Positions 1 to 8,539 of a DNA stretch of 64,000 bases are shown in pieces. The translations under genes and the position numbers were made by a program. Origin of the DNA: Acinetobacter pittii (GTDB lineage Bacteria > Pseudomonadota > Gammaproteobacteria > Pseudomonadales > Moraxellaceae); assembly GCF_034064985.1 (NCBI RefSeq), contig NZ_CP139249.1, positions 2,294,001 through 2,358,000 of the forward strand, read 5' to 3'. How positions within the stretch are numbered: position 1 is the stretch's first letter; each line of letters begins with the position of its first letter. The notes beneath the pieces were generated by a model, which made no database searches, was not told the origin of the DNA, and saw only the letters and a list, made by a program, of their open reading frames with translations.

Positions 1-485
1 ACACAAAGTGCTGCTGTATTTAAATCATCCAAGACAAACTCACCACTTGCATTTCCATCCGCAAGTATTTTTTTAATACTTTGTTTAATCAATTGCTTCA
101 CACGAAAACGCTCATGTTCAACCGTTGAATCGACAGGTTCAAACATGAGTGAATATGCAAGCTGAGGACTATTCAGTGCCCTTTTTACAAAGGTTGCCAC
201 AGCCTTATGCAATTTCTGCTTTGCCGATAAGTCACTTTCAGTAATCGAATCAATCACCAATAGTTCCGTATTAATGGCTTCGGACAAAACCTCAATCAGC
301 ACTTGGCTTTTATTATCAAAGTAGCGATAAACCAGACCACTTGATACGCCCGCTTGCTCTGCAATTGTTTGTATTTGTGCGTCTTTAAACCCTCCCTCTG
401 AAATTAACTTTCTGGCTGAACTCAAAATCGACTTACGATTTTGTTCCATCCGCTCTTGCATTAAAGATGATCGTTTATAGCTCAT
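1..485 (-). CDS. TetR/AcrR-family transcriptional regulator (3' end cut by window edge)
   Basis: The first 161 codons of a TetR-family repressor; the stop lies beyond the left edge. The start is the ATG at 485 (MSYKRSSLM...). An N-terminal helix-turn-helix is readable: 'IQTIAEQAGVSSGLVYRYFDNKS' spans about residues 37-60, the usual TetR recognition-helix pattern, and is followed by a ligand-binding region with no name I recognise. It diverges from liuA across 144 bp holding two inverted repeats that could be its operator. By position it probably controls the liu operon in response to an acyl-CoA or leucine metabolite. In Pseudomonas the liu regulator is a MerR protein (LiuR), so a TetR type here would be a different solution. 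Family is sure; target is inference. Confidence 0.85.
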   Translation of the reverse strand, partial: MSYKRSSLMQERMEQNRKSILSSARKLISEGGFKDAQIQTIAEQAGVSSGLVYRYFDNKSQVLIEVLSEAINTELLVIDSITESDLSAKQKLHKAVATFVKRALNSPQLAYSLMFEPVDSTVEHERFRVKQLIKQSIKKILADGNASGEFVLDDLNTAALC

Positions 486-503
486 AATTTATTCTCTAAC
501 AAA

Positions 504-541
504 TAAAATGAATTGTAAATCATTTTATGAATCAGTATTCA
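504..541. promoter_or_regulatory. Inverted repeats between the TetR gene and liuA (candidate operator)
   Basis: Two adjacent dyads are visible. TAAAATGA-N8-TCATTTTA lies at 504-527 with perfect 8-bp arms. TGAAT-CAGT-ATTCA lies at 528-541 and resembles the TGAAT...ATTCA shape of TetR-type fatty-acid regulators such as FadR. Their place in the divergent gap fits a TetR operator acting on both genes; binding is inferred. Confidence 0.5.
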
Positions 542-629
542 CTTTTTTAAAAAATCATTGTATGGTAATTATCAAATACCCACAAAATATTTTATGGACA
601 ACAAATATAACCAATAGGATGAAGATATC

Positions 630-1802
630 ATGAACCTACGCAGCTTGAATTTCGGTCTAGATGAAACTTTAATTGCGCTTCAAGATTCAGTGGCAGCATT
701 TTGTGCAAAGGAAATTGCACCACTTGCCCAACAAGTTGATCAAGACAACAAATTCCCTGCACATCTCTGGAAAAAATTCGGAGATATGGGCCTTTTAGGC
801 ATGACGGTTTCTGAAGAATATGGCGGTGCCAATATGGGTTATTTAGCTCATATTATTGCTATGCAAGAAATTTCGCGTGCTTCGGCATCTATTGGCCTGT
901 CATACGGCGCTCATTCTAATTTATGTGTAAACCAAATTAACCGTAACGGTAACGAGCAACAAAAGCAGAAATATTTACCTAAACTCATTTCTGGTGAATA
1001 TGTGGGTGCCCTTGCGATGTCTGAACCGAATGCGGGTTCTGATGTCGTCAGCATGAAATTACGTGCTGAACAAAAAGGTGATCACTTCGTTTTAAATGGT
1101 TCAAAAATGTGGATCACTAACGGTGGTGATGCAGATGTACTCGTAGTTTACGCTAAAACTGACCCGCAAGCTGGCGCGAAAGGTATGACTGCTTTTTTAA
1201 TTGAAAAAGGCATGAAAGGCTTTAGTCACGGTAACCACTTAGACAAACTCGGTATGCGTGGCTCTAACACTTACCCGCTGTTCTTTGACAATGTGGAAGT
1301 GCCTGCTGAAAACGTACTCGGCGGCGTGGGTAACGGTACAAAAGTACTCATGAGTGGTTTGGACTATGAACGTGCAGTTTTAAGTGCTGGCCCTTTAGGT
1401 ATTATGGATGCCTGTTTAGATGTCGTGATTCCTTATTTACATCAACGTGAACAGTTTGGCCAAGCTTTAGGTGAATTCCAGCTTATGCAAGGCAAACTTG
1501 CCGATATGTATTCAACATGGTTGGCATGTAAAGCCCTCGTCTACGCTGTTGGTGCTGCGTGTGACAAAGCTGACCATGACCGCAGCCTACGTAAAGATGC
1601 TGCAAGTGCCATTTTATATTCTGCTGAAAAAGCAACATGGATGGCGGGTGAAGCAATTCAAACTTTAGGCGGCAACGGTTATATCAATGAATTCCCTGCT
1701 GGGCGTTTATGGCGCGATGCAAAACTTTATGAAATTGGTGCAGGAACTTCTGAAATTCGCCGTATGTTGATTGGCCGCGAACTTTTCAATGAAACCAAAT
1801 AA
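630..1802 (+). CDS. liuA: Isovaleryl-CoA dehydrogenase
   Basis: An FAD-dependent acyl-CoA dehydrogenase of 390 residues, normal for the family. It oxidises isovaleryl-CoA to 3-methylcrotonyl-CoA in leucine breakdown and passes electrons to electron-transfer flavoprotein. Visible motifs are the FAD/substrate segment '[13 protein letters not shown]' near 127-139 and '[10 protein letters not shown]' near 157-166. Glu247 in 'LDYERAVL' is where isovaleryl-CoA dehydrogenases carry their catalytic base, unlike straight-chain enzymes that use a C-terminal Glu; this supports the substrate call. The C-terminal '[14 protein letters not shown]' is typical. The start at 630 has AGGATGA upstream. It is the first gene of a tight five-gene operon in the liuABCDE order, with liuB 24 bp downstream. 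Confidence 0.93.
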   Translation: MNLRSLNFGLDETLIALQDSVAAFCAKEIAPLAQQVDQDNKFPAHLWKKFGDMGLLGMTVSEEYGGANMGYLAHIIAMQEISRASASIGLSYGAHSNLCVNQINRNGNEQQKQKYLPKLISGEYVGALAMSEPNAGSDVVSMKLRAEQKGDHFVLNGSKMWITNGGDADVLVVYAKTDPQAGAKGMTAFLIEKGMKGFSHGNHLDKLGMRGSNTYPLFFDNVEVPAENVLGGVGNGTKVLMSGLDYERAVLSAGPLGIMDACLDVVIPYLHQREQFGQALGEFQLMQGKLADMYSTWLACKALVYAVGAACDKADHDRSLRKDAASAILYSAEKATWMAGEAIQTLGGNGYINEFPAGRLWRDAKLYEIGAGTSEIRRMLIGRELFNETK

Positions 1803-1826
1803 TAATTATAAATAAGGACGCATCTT

Positions 1827-3428
1827 ATGAACCAATTACAAAGCAAGATTAATGTTCGAAGTGAAGACTTCAAAACAAACCAGCAAGCCATGCAAACATT
1901 GGTCACAGATCTAAAACAAGTTGCCCAGCGTATTGCTTTAGGCGGTGGTGAAAATGCCCGTCAAAAACATTTGGCTCGAGGTAAACTTTTGCCCCGTGAA
2001 CGTATTGACCAACTGATTGATGTCGGCACGGCATTTTTAGAAATTGGTCAATTGGCAGCGTACAACGTTTATGAAGATGATGTTCCTGCTGCGGGTGTGA
2101 TTGCTGGTATTGGTCAGGTCAACGGCATCACTTGCATGATCGTTGCCAACGATGCAACGGTTAAAGGCGGAACGTATTATCCTCTTACGGTTAAAAAGCA
2201 TTTACGCGCACAAGAAATTGCTGAACAAAATCACTTGCCTTGTATTTATTTGGTGGACTCAGGCGGTGCCTATTTACCAATGCAAGATGAAGTCTTCCCA
2301 GACCGTGATCACTTCGGGCGTATTTTCTATAATCAGGCACGCATGTCGAGCCTAGGTATTGCCCAAATCGCTGTAGTGATGGGTAGCTGCACCGCAGGAG
2401 GTGCATATGTACCTGCCATGTCTGATGAAACGATTATTGTACGTAATCAAGGTACGATTTTCTTAGGCGGCCCTCCTCTGGTAAAAGCTGCAACGGGCGA
2501 AGTGGTGAGCAGTGAAGATTTAGGCGGTGGTGATGTTCACACACGTCTTTCAGGCGTGGCTGACCATTTAGCTGAAAATGATGAACATGCGATTGCCATT
2601 GCACGGAACATTGTTGCGAACTTAAATAAAAAGCCAAATGAGTTAAACAAGCAAATTGATGAGCCTTTGTTTGATGCACCGGAACTCTATGGCGTGGTAC
2701 CAAATGATGCGCGTAAACCTTTCGATGTGCGTGAAGTGATTGCCCGTATTGTAGACGGCTCACGTTTTGATGAGTTTAAAGCACGTTTTGGTTCAACACT
2801 GATTACCGGTTTCGCTTCACTCTATGGTATGCCAGTCGGGATTATTGCCAATAACGGGATTTTATTCTCTGAGTCTGCACAAAAAGGCGCGCACTTTATT
2901 GAGCTGTGCACTCAGCGCAATATTCCATTGTTATTCCTACAAAACATTACGGGCTTTATGGTTGGTCGCCAGTATGAAAATGAAGGGATTGCAAAAAACG
3001 GCGCTAAATTGGTTATGGCAGTTGCAACCGCAAATGTACCAAAACTCACCTTGATTATTGGTGGTTCGTTTGGTGCAGGTAACTACGGTATGTGTGGCCG
3101 CGCTTATTCACCACGCTTTTTATGGACATGGCCAAACTCTCGTATTTCAGTGATGGGCGGCGAACAAGCCGCAAGCGTACTTTCAACTTTAAAGCGCGAT
3201 CAAATTGAGCAAAAAGGTGCAGAGTGGTCAGCTGAGCAAGAAGATGAATTTAAACAGCCAATTCGTGAACAATATGAACGTCAAGGTCATCCGTACTATG
3301 CTTCTGCCCGCCTTTGGGATGACGGCGTAATTGACCCAGCGCAAACTCGTCAGGTACTTGGTTTAAGTTTGGCTGCGGCCATGAACGCCCCAATCCAGCC
3401 AACCAAATTTGGCGTGTTCCGCATGTAA
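1827..3428 (+). CDS. liuB: 3-methylcrotonyl-CoA carboxylase, carboxyltransferase (beta) subunit
   Basis: This 533-residue protein is the carboxyltransferase half of methylcrotonyl-CoA carboxylase, which moves CO2 from biotin to 3-methylcrotonyl-CoA to make 3-methylglutaconyl-CoA. It has the two crotonase-like carboxyltransferase halves: '[17 protein letters not shown]' and '[16 protein letters not shown]' in the N half, and '[11 protein letters not shown]' and '[20 protein letters not shown]' in the C half. These glycine-rich oxyanion segments are characteristic of acyl-CoA carboxylase beta chains. Length matches bacterial MCC-beta. AAGGACG precedes the ATG at 1827. It works as a complex with the biotin subunit encoded by liuD two genes downstream. 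Confidence 0.95.
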   Translation: MNQLQSKINVRSEDFKTNQQAMQTLVTDLKQVAQRIALGGGENARQKHLARGKLLPRERIDQLIDVGTAFLEIGQLAAYNVYEDDVPAAGVIAGIGQVNGITCMIVANDATVKGGTYYPLTVKKHLRAQEIAEQNHLPCIYLVDSGGAYLPMQDEVFPDRDHFGRIFYNQARMSSLGIAQIAVVMGSCTAGGAYVPAMSDETIIVRNQGTIFLGGPPLVKAATGEVVSSEDLGGGDVHTRLSGVADHLAENDEHAIAIARNIVANLNKKPNELNKQIDEPLFDAPELYGVVPNDARKPFDVREVIARIVDGSRFDEFKARFGSTLITGFASLYGMPVGIIANNGILFSESAQKGAHFIELCTQRNIPLLFLQNITGFMVGRQYENEGIAKNGAKLVMAVATANVPKLTLIIGGSFGAGNYGMCGRAYSPRFLWTWPNSRISVMGGEQAASVLSTLKRDQIEQKGAEWSAEQEDEFKQPIREQYERQGHPYYASARLWDDGVIDPAQTRQVLGLSLAAAMNAPIQPTKFGVFRM

Positions 3429-3437
3429 GAGGTGTAT

Positions 3438-4241
3438 ATGAGCTATCAATTTTTACAACTCGAACAACAAGGTCAGGTTGCCTATGTTTGGCTGAACCGC
3501 CCTGAATTACACAATGCTTTTAATACGACAGTCATTGAAGAACTACATGCCTGCTTTAAACAAATTAATACCCGTGATGACATTCGTGTAGTGGTTTTAG
3601 CAGGTCGCGGCAAAAGCTTTTCAGCAGGTGCCGACCTCAACTGGATGAAACAGGCAGGTCAGGCATCTTCAGCAGAAAATGAAGCAGATGCATTAAAACT
3701 TGCACAAATGTTAGATGCGCTCGCAACCCTAAAACAACCGACCATTGCCCGTGTGCATGGGATTGCCTTTGGTGGCGGCATGGGTTTAGCTTCGGCATGT
3801 GATATTTGTATTGCCAGCACGGATGCCAAGTTTGCAACCTCTGAGGTTCGTTTAGGGCTTACTCCATCTACCATTAGTCCCTATGTGATCCGTGCGATTG
3901 GTGCAAGACAAGCCTCTCGTTACTTCTTAACTGCCGAGCGAATTTCAGCACGTGATGCCAAACACATTGGTTTGGCCCATGAAGTTGCAGATGCTGAAGA
4001 CTTAGATAAAAAAGTTCAAGAAATTATTGATGCACTATTACTCGGTGGCCCACACGCTCAAGCGGCATCCAAACAACTCATTCAAATGGTGAGCAACCAG
4101 ACCATGAGCAATGACTTGCTGCATCAGACAGCACATCATATTGCTCAAGTTCGTCAAGGCAGCGAGGCAAAAGAAGGTCTGAGTGCCTTTTTAAATAAAC
4201 AACAGCCTGCTTGGGTTTCTAACTCGAATAACAACAATTAA
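3438..4241 (+). CDS. liuC: Methylglutaconyl-CoA hydratase (enoyl-CoA hydratase family)
   Basis: A crotonase-fold hydratase that adds water to 3-methylglutaconyl-CoA to give HMG-CoA. 'GKSFSAGADLNWMKQ' supplies one oxyanion-hole strand and 'GIAFGGGMGLASACDICIAS' the other, followed by 'FATSEVRLGLTPSTISPYV', where a Glu expected in hydratases is present (SEVRLG). I chose the ATG at 3438 (MSYQF), because AAGAGG at 3427-3432 is spaced 5 bp from it; the in-frame GTG at 3432 lies on that ribosome site. It begins 9 bp after the liuB stop and liuD follows after 11 bp, so translation is probably coupled. The context makes the substrate assignment firm even though crotonases are hard to tell apart by motif. 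Confidence 0.92.
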   Translation: MSYQFLQLEQQGQVAYVWLNRPELHNAFNTTVIEELHACFKQINTRDDIRVVVLAGRGKSFSAGADLNWMKQAGQASSAENEADALKLAQMLDALATLKQPTIARVHGIAFGGGMGLASACDICIASTDAKFATSEVRLGLTPSTISPYVIRAIGARQASRYFLTAERISARDAKHIGLAHEVADAEDLDKKVQEIIDALLLGGPHAQAASKQLIQMVSNQTMSNDLLHQTAHHIAQVRQGSEAKEGLSAFLNKQQPAWVSNSNNNN

Positions 4242-4252
4242 GGACGATCATC

Positions 4253-6244
4253 ATGTTTGAAAAGATTTTAATTGCGAACCGTGGCGAAATTGCCTGCCGT
4301 GTGATTCGTACAGCTAAAAAATTAGGGATTGCAACGGTGGCTGTTTACTCAGATGCAGATGCAAATGCACAACATGTCAAACTTGCAGATGAAGCGGTTT
4401 ATATTGGTCAGTCCCCTGCAACTCAAAGTTATTTACAAGCAGACCGCATTATTCAGGCAGCGATCGATACGGGCAGCCAAGCGGTTCACCCAGGCTACGG
4501 CTTCCTTTCAGAAAATGATCAGTTTGCACTCGCTTGCCAACAACACAATATTTGCTTTATTGGCCCACCAGTGGATGCCATTTTAGCAATGGGCTTAAAA
4601 GCAACCTCAAAAGCTTTAATGGAAAAAGCAGGTGTTCCTTTAACACCGGGCTATCACGGAACCAACCAAGATGCTGACTTTTTAAAACAGCAGGCAGATC
4701 GAATTGGATATCCTGTTTTAATTAAAGCCAGTGCGGGCGGCGGTGGTAAAGGCATGAGTCTGGTTGAACGCAGTGAAGACTTTTTGCATGCCTTAGCCTC
4801 TTGTAAACGTGAAGCTAAATCGAGCTTTGGTAATGATGATGTCTTGATTGAGCGTTATGTGATTCAACCGCGCCATATTGAAGTTCAAGTATTTAGCGAC
4901 ACACATGGCAACTATGTGCATCTGTTTGAACGTGACTGCTCTGTACAACGCCGACACCAAAAAGTGTTAGAAGAAGCGCCTGCTCCACAAATGCCAAGCG
5001 AAAAGCTAGATGCAATGCGCCAAGCTGCAATTGATGCTGCACGTGCGGTAAATTACGTTGGCGCAGGTACGGTTGAGTTTATTGTGGAACAAGACGGTAC
5101 AGCGTATTTCATGGAAATGAATACACGTTTACAAGTCGAACACCCTGTCACCGAAATGATTACAGGTGAAGACTTGGTTGAATGGCAACTTCGTGTGGCT
5201 TATGGTGAACCTTTACCTAAACTACAAAACGAATTACAAATTCACGGACATGCACTCGAAGCACGTATTTACGCAGAAGAACCTGAAAAAGGCTTTTTAC
5301 CTGCCATTGGTAAAATTGACTATTTACACTACCCAACCCAAAACCAGTATGTGCGTGTAGACAGCGGTATCGTTGAAGGCGATGAAATCACGACGTATTA
5401 CGACCCAATGATTGCCAAACTGATCGTATGGGGTAAAAACCGTGAAGCTGCGCTCATTCAAATGCAGCATGCCTTAAGCCAATTCCATGTCGATGGCTTA
5501 GGCAACAACATTGCCTTTCTTGAAAAAATTGTTCGTAGCGAATCGTTTAAACAAGCCAAGCTTGATACCAACCTGATTCAACGTGAACAAAACTTCTTGT
5601 TTAGCCCAGAAGATATCAAACCTGAACTGGTGGTGGCAGCAGCATTTATTGAGTTTTTAAGTAAACTTAATAACAACAGCTCAAGCCAAAAACAGCTTTG
5701 GCAGGCTCAGCCACTTTGGCGTTTAAATATTGCCTATCAGCACAGTATTAAACTGAACTATTTAAACCAAAATATTCAAATCAAATTTGCCTCAAATGAA
5801 GATGGATTCACCGCAGAATATAACGGTCAAAGCTATCCAATTTCTGGTCAATTGATTGATGCGCATACCGCCTCTATTCAAATTGGTGGATCTAAGCAAA
5901 AGCTATCTTTTAACCAAAGTCAGCAAGGCATTACCTTGTTCCAAAATGGACAAAGCTATAAGTTTGCTTATATTCGTCAAGACTTTAATCAGGCAGATAG
6001 CCAAGCCGATGAAGGCCACCTGAAAGCACCAATGCCAGGTGTGGTCACTCAAGTGCTAGTCAGTGCAAATCATAGCGTGAAGAAAGACGATATTTTAATG
6101 ACGCTTGAAGCAATGAAAATGGAATATACCATCCGTGCCCCTAAAGATGGCGTGATTGTAGACTCCTATTTCCAAGTCGGTGATCAGGTCAAAGCTGGCG
6201 ACGAGCTTGTGGAATTTCAGCCTGCTCAGGAGGAAGTTGCATGA
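4253..6244 (+). CDS. liuD: 3-methylcrotonyl-CoA carboxylase, biotin-carrying (alpha) subunit
   Basis: A biotin-dependent carboxylase subunit of 663 residues. The N-terminal biotin carboxylase domain (1-450) shows 'EKILIANRGEIACRVIRTAKKLGI', the ATP-grasp glycine loop 'KASAGGGGKGM' and 'EMNTRLQVEHPVTE'. A middle linker of about 120 residues contacts the beta subunit. The C-terminal biotinyl domain has 'EAMKMEY' with the biotinylated Lys at about 622. It carboxylates biotin using ATP and bicarbonate and hands the carboxyl to the LiuB subunit. The stop overlaps the start of liuE by 4 bp (ATGA), so the two are translationally coupled. Confidence 0.95.
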   Translation: MFEKILIANRGEIACRVIRTAKKLGIATVAVYSDADANAQHVKLADEAVYIGQSPATQSYLQADRIIQAAIDTGSQAVHPGYGFLSENDQFALACQQHNICFIGPPVDAILAMGLKATSKALMEKAGVPLTPGYHGTNQDADFLKQQADRIGYPVLIKASAGGGGKGMSLVERSEDFLHALASCKREAKSSFGNDDVLIERYVIQPRHIEVQVFSDTHGNYVHLFERDCSVQRRHQKVLEEAPAPQMPSEKLDAMRQAAIDAARAVNYVGAGTVEFIVEQDGTAYFMEMNTRLQVEHPVTEMITGEDLVEWQLRVAYGEPLPKLQNELQIHGHALEARIYAEEPEKGFLPAIGKIDYLHYPTQNQYVRVDSGIVEGDEITTYYDPMIAKLIVWGKNREAALIQMQHALSQFHVDGLGNNIAFLEKIVRSESFKQAKLDTNLIQREQNFLFSPEDIKPELVVAAAFIEFLSKLNNNSSSQKQLWQAQPLWRLNIAYQHSIKLNYLNQNIQIKFASNEDGFTAEYNGQSYPISGQLIDAHTASIQIGGSKQKLSFNQSQQGITLFQNGQSYKFAYIRQDFNQADSQADEGHLKAPMPGVVTQVLVSANHSVKKDDILMTLEAMKMEYTIRAPKDGVIVDSYFQVGDQVKAGDELVEFQPAQEEVA

Positions 6245-7143
6245 GTGAGTTTGTCAAAATCGTGGAGGTCGGTCCCAGAGACGGTCTCCAAAACGAAAAG
6301 CAGGCTTTAACCGTCGAACAACGCTTAAACTTCGTTAATGACCTAATTAGTGCAGGCCTAAAATCGATTGAAGTCGGTTCATGCGTTTCGGCAAAATGGG
6401 TACCGCAAATGGCCCAAAGTGACGAGCTATTTAAGTTATTACCCCAAACAACCGATGTGCAATTTAGCCTGCTCACTCCAAATATTAAAGGTTTTGAAAC
6501 TGCTCAAGCAGTAGGATGCAAAGAGGTCGCGGTGTTTACCGCAGCTTCTGAAAGTTTTACCCGTAAAAATATTAACTGTTCAATCGACGAAAGCTTTGAA
6601 AAGTTTAGCGATGTCATGAACGCAGCAAAAGCACATAACATCCGTGTACGCGGCTATGTCTCTTGTATTGTCGATTGTCCCTATGAAGGCGCAATTGCAC
6701 CTGAGCAAGTGGTAAAAGTGGTTAAACGACTCTATGACATGGGCTGCTATGAAGTGTCTTTAGGTGAAACCATTGGCACCGCAACACCAGATCGTGTTCA
6801 AAAGGTTTGGCAAGCATGCCTTGCTGAACTCGATAGCAAGGTTTTAGCTGGGCATTTCCACAATACCTACGGCATGGCAATTGCCAATATTTATCAGTCT
6901 TTACAACAAGGCATTCGTGTTTTTGACTCGTCTCTTGCAGGACTCGGCGGTTGCCCTTATGCCAAAGGAGCTTCGGGTAATGTATCGACCGAAGATCTGT
7001 TTTATTTGCTGTCACACATGGGCTTTGAAACTGGCATTGACTTAGAGAAACTGATGCAAGCCAGCCAAAATATTAGCAACGTATTAAACCGAAAAAGCTT
7101 GTCGAATTATGCAAATGCTTATTGGCAAACCAAGTGTGCCTAG
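6241..7143 (+). CDS. liuE: Hydroxymethylglutaryl-CoA lyase
   Basis: A 300-residue HMG-CoA lyase that cleaves HMG-CoA into acetoacetate and acetyl-CoA, the last liu step. The TIM-barrel start 'VKIVEVGPRDGLQNEK' contains the metal-binding and catalytic Arg-Asp pair. 'GHFHNTYGMAIAN' supplies the metal-binding histidines, and 'SLAGLGGCPYAKGASGNVSTED' holds the signature cysteine loop. Length and motif order match bacterial family members. Its ATG overlaps the liuD stop. The acetoacetate product could be activated by a CoA-transferase; the dcaIJ pair in this window is of that superfamily but probably serves diacids. Confidence 0.95.
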   Translation: MSEFVKIVEVGPRDGLQNEKQALTVEQRLNFVNDLISAGLKSIEVGSCVSAKWVPQMAQSDELFKLLPQTTDVQFSLLTPNIKGFETAQAVGCKEVAVFTAASESFTRKNINCSIDESFEKFSDVMNAAKAHNIRVRGYVSCIVDCPYEGAIAPEQVVKVVKRLYDMGCYEVSLGETIGTATPDRVQKVWQACLAELDSKVLAGHFHNTYGMAIANIYQSLQQGIRVFDSSLAGLGGCPYAKGASGNVSTEDLFYLLSHMGFETGIDLEKLMQASQNISNVLNRKSLSNYANAYWQTKCA

Positions 7144-7165
7144 TCATAAATTAAAGTAGTTTAGC

Positions 7166-7203
7166 ATCTGGTATAAGGCTTAATATTAGGCAAAGTACCA
7201 GAT
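7166..7203 (+). terminator. Hairpin downstream of liuE (possible weak terminator)
   Basis: ATCTGGTA and TACCAGAT form perfect 8-bp arms around a 22-nt loop, 23 bp past the liuE stop. No clear T-run follows, so it may be a weak terminator or an mRNA 3' end structure. The rest of the 250-bp gap to the LysR gene is AT-rich and shows nothing else I can name. Confidence 0.35.
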
Positions 7204-7393
7204 CATCCTATCTCATCTTTATCTCATTCTGTTCAGGAATTGGGGCTCAATCCCTCATGCAATTTTTTTAAAATCTATTATTTATCTCTGTATTAAATGC
7301 CTCTTTCAAAAGAAGCATTCTCTACCCTATTTTTATTCTAAACCGTATTATTCTTCATCCTTTTCTATTTTAGTCCTTAAAAAATTTATCTCA

Positions 7394-8335
7394 TTATTTA
7401 TAAAAATAAGATGCATCCATTTCAATTCTTGGGGAAATATATTCTTCCACCCAATCTAACCATGCACGTGTTTTAGCATCAATAAAATGGCGTGAAGGCA
7501 ATAAGGTATAAACTCCTATATCGGGTGAACGCCACTCTGGCAAGATATGACATAATCTTCCATTTTGAACTGCATCTAAAGCCGAAAACATCGGCAATAA
7601 TGCGATGCCCATATCCTGTTGCACCACATCTAACAATAACTCAGGATTATCTGCAATGAGTTGTCCGCCAATGTCGATTTGGTAAGACTCACCACTTGTA
7701 TTTAATAAGTGCCAATCTGGTGTAATAGAAGGGTTTACCAAGCGTAAACAGGCATGATCTTTTAAGTCTTCTGGGGACTTCGGCACACCATGTTTTTCGA
7801 GATAAGCAGGTGAAGCACATAAAACAGAAAAAATAGTACCAATTCTGCGTGCAACAAAACGGGAGTCTGTTAAAGATTCAGTGAGATAAAGACTGACATC
7901 CACCCCTTTTGCCAACAAGTCTGGAACGTACTGCGAAGTCGTATATTCCACGGTTAGTTCAGGATAATGCTTACAAAATTCGGCCATCACTGGAAAAACA
8001 TAATGATGTCCAAAGCTTCCCATGCTTAACACACGTAAACGTCCTTTGGGTTTAGATGCCGTTCCTGTCACTTCCGACTCTGCTTCATCCACCATTGAAA
8101 TGACTTGGCGACAGCGCTCTGCGTAAGTCGCACCAATATCGGTCAGTGCCTGCTGGCGCGTTGAGCGTTGTATTAATTTTGTACCTAAGCGTGTTTCTAG
8201 CTCGCTGATAAGACGTGAAACCTGTGCTGTGGTCAGATCCATCTGCTCAGCTGCTGCTGTGAAACTCCCGCTATCAATCACTTTCAGGAATGCATGCATT
8301 GCATGCAATAGTCCACCATCGAGATTTTTGCGCAT
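7394..8335 (-). CDS. LysR-family transcriptional regulator
   Basis: A 313-residue LysR protein. The winged HTH occupies about residues 10-70 ('FLKVIDSGSFTAAAEQMDLTTAQVSRLISELETRLGTKLIQRSTRQQALTDIG' in pieces, the standard LTTR pattern). The effector-binding domain starts near 95 ('GRLRVLSMGSFGHHYVFPVMAEF'). It belongs to the AaeR/DsdC-like group with an 'EAESEV...GRLRV' hinge. It is transcribed away from the 2-oxoacid oxidoreductase gene at 8540 across a 204-bp gap, the usual LysR arrangement, so it probably controls that gene. The effector is unknown; an aromatic or branched 2-oxoacid would fit the neighbour. Confidence 0.88.
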   Translation of the reverse strand: MRKNLDGGLLHAMHAFLKVIDSGSFTAAAEQMDLTTAQVSRLISELETRLGTKLIQRSTRQQALTDIGATYAERCRQVISMVDEAESEVTGTASKPKGRLRVLSMGSFGHHYVFPVMAEFCKHYPELTVEYTTSQYVPDLLAKGVDVSLYLTESLTDSRFVARRIGTIFSVLCASPAYLEKHGVPKSPEDLKDHACLRLVNPSITPDWHLLNTSGESYQIDIGGQLIADNPELLLDVVQQDMGIALLPMFSALDAVQNGRLCHILPEWRSPDIGVYTLLPSRHFIDAKTRAWLDWVEEYISPRIEMDASYFYK

Positions 8336-8364
8336 AACGTAAATATGTTTTCCTAAATTACGGA

Positions 8365-8394
8365 TTGTTGCACCAGTTTAGATCAACCACAATG
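8365..8394. promoter_or_regulatory. Possible LysR site between the regulator and the oxidoreductase
   Basis: In the divergent gap ATTGT at 8365 and ACAAT at 8390 form short inverted arms around a 20-bp core. Their place fits a LysR recognition site but the match is short, so this is only suggestive. Confidence 0.25.
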
Positions 8395-8539
8395 ACTAAA
8401 TGTACATACATTGGCACTAATTCTTTTTAAGAAGAGGAACCGATCTTTTTTTATTTCGTATGTCACTTGCTCCAAATATTCAACTGGATGTTGAAAAAAG
8501 AAAGTAGTCCGAGCTACTAAAAATTCTAAGGAGATATAA

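Noticed and set aside
2434-2763. Antisense reading frame of 109 codons within liuB
   Set aside because: It lies fully inside a gene with strong family motifs and has low-complexity His/Gln content and no ribosome site.
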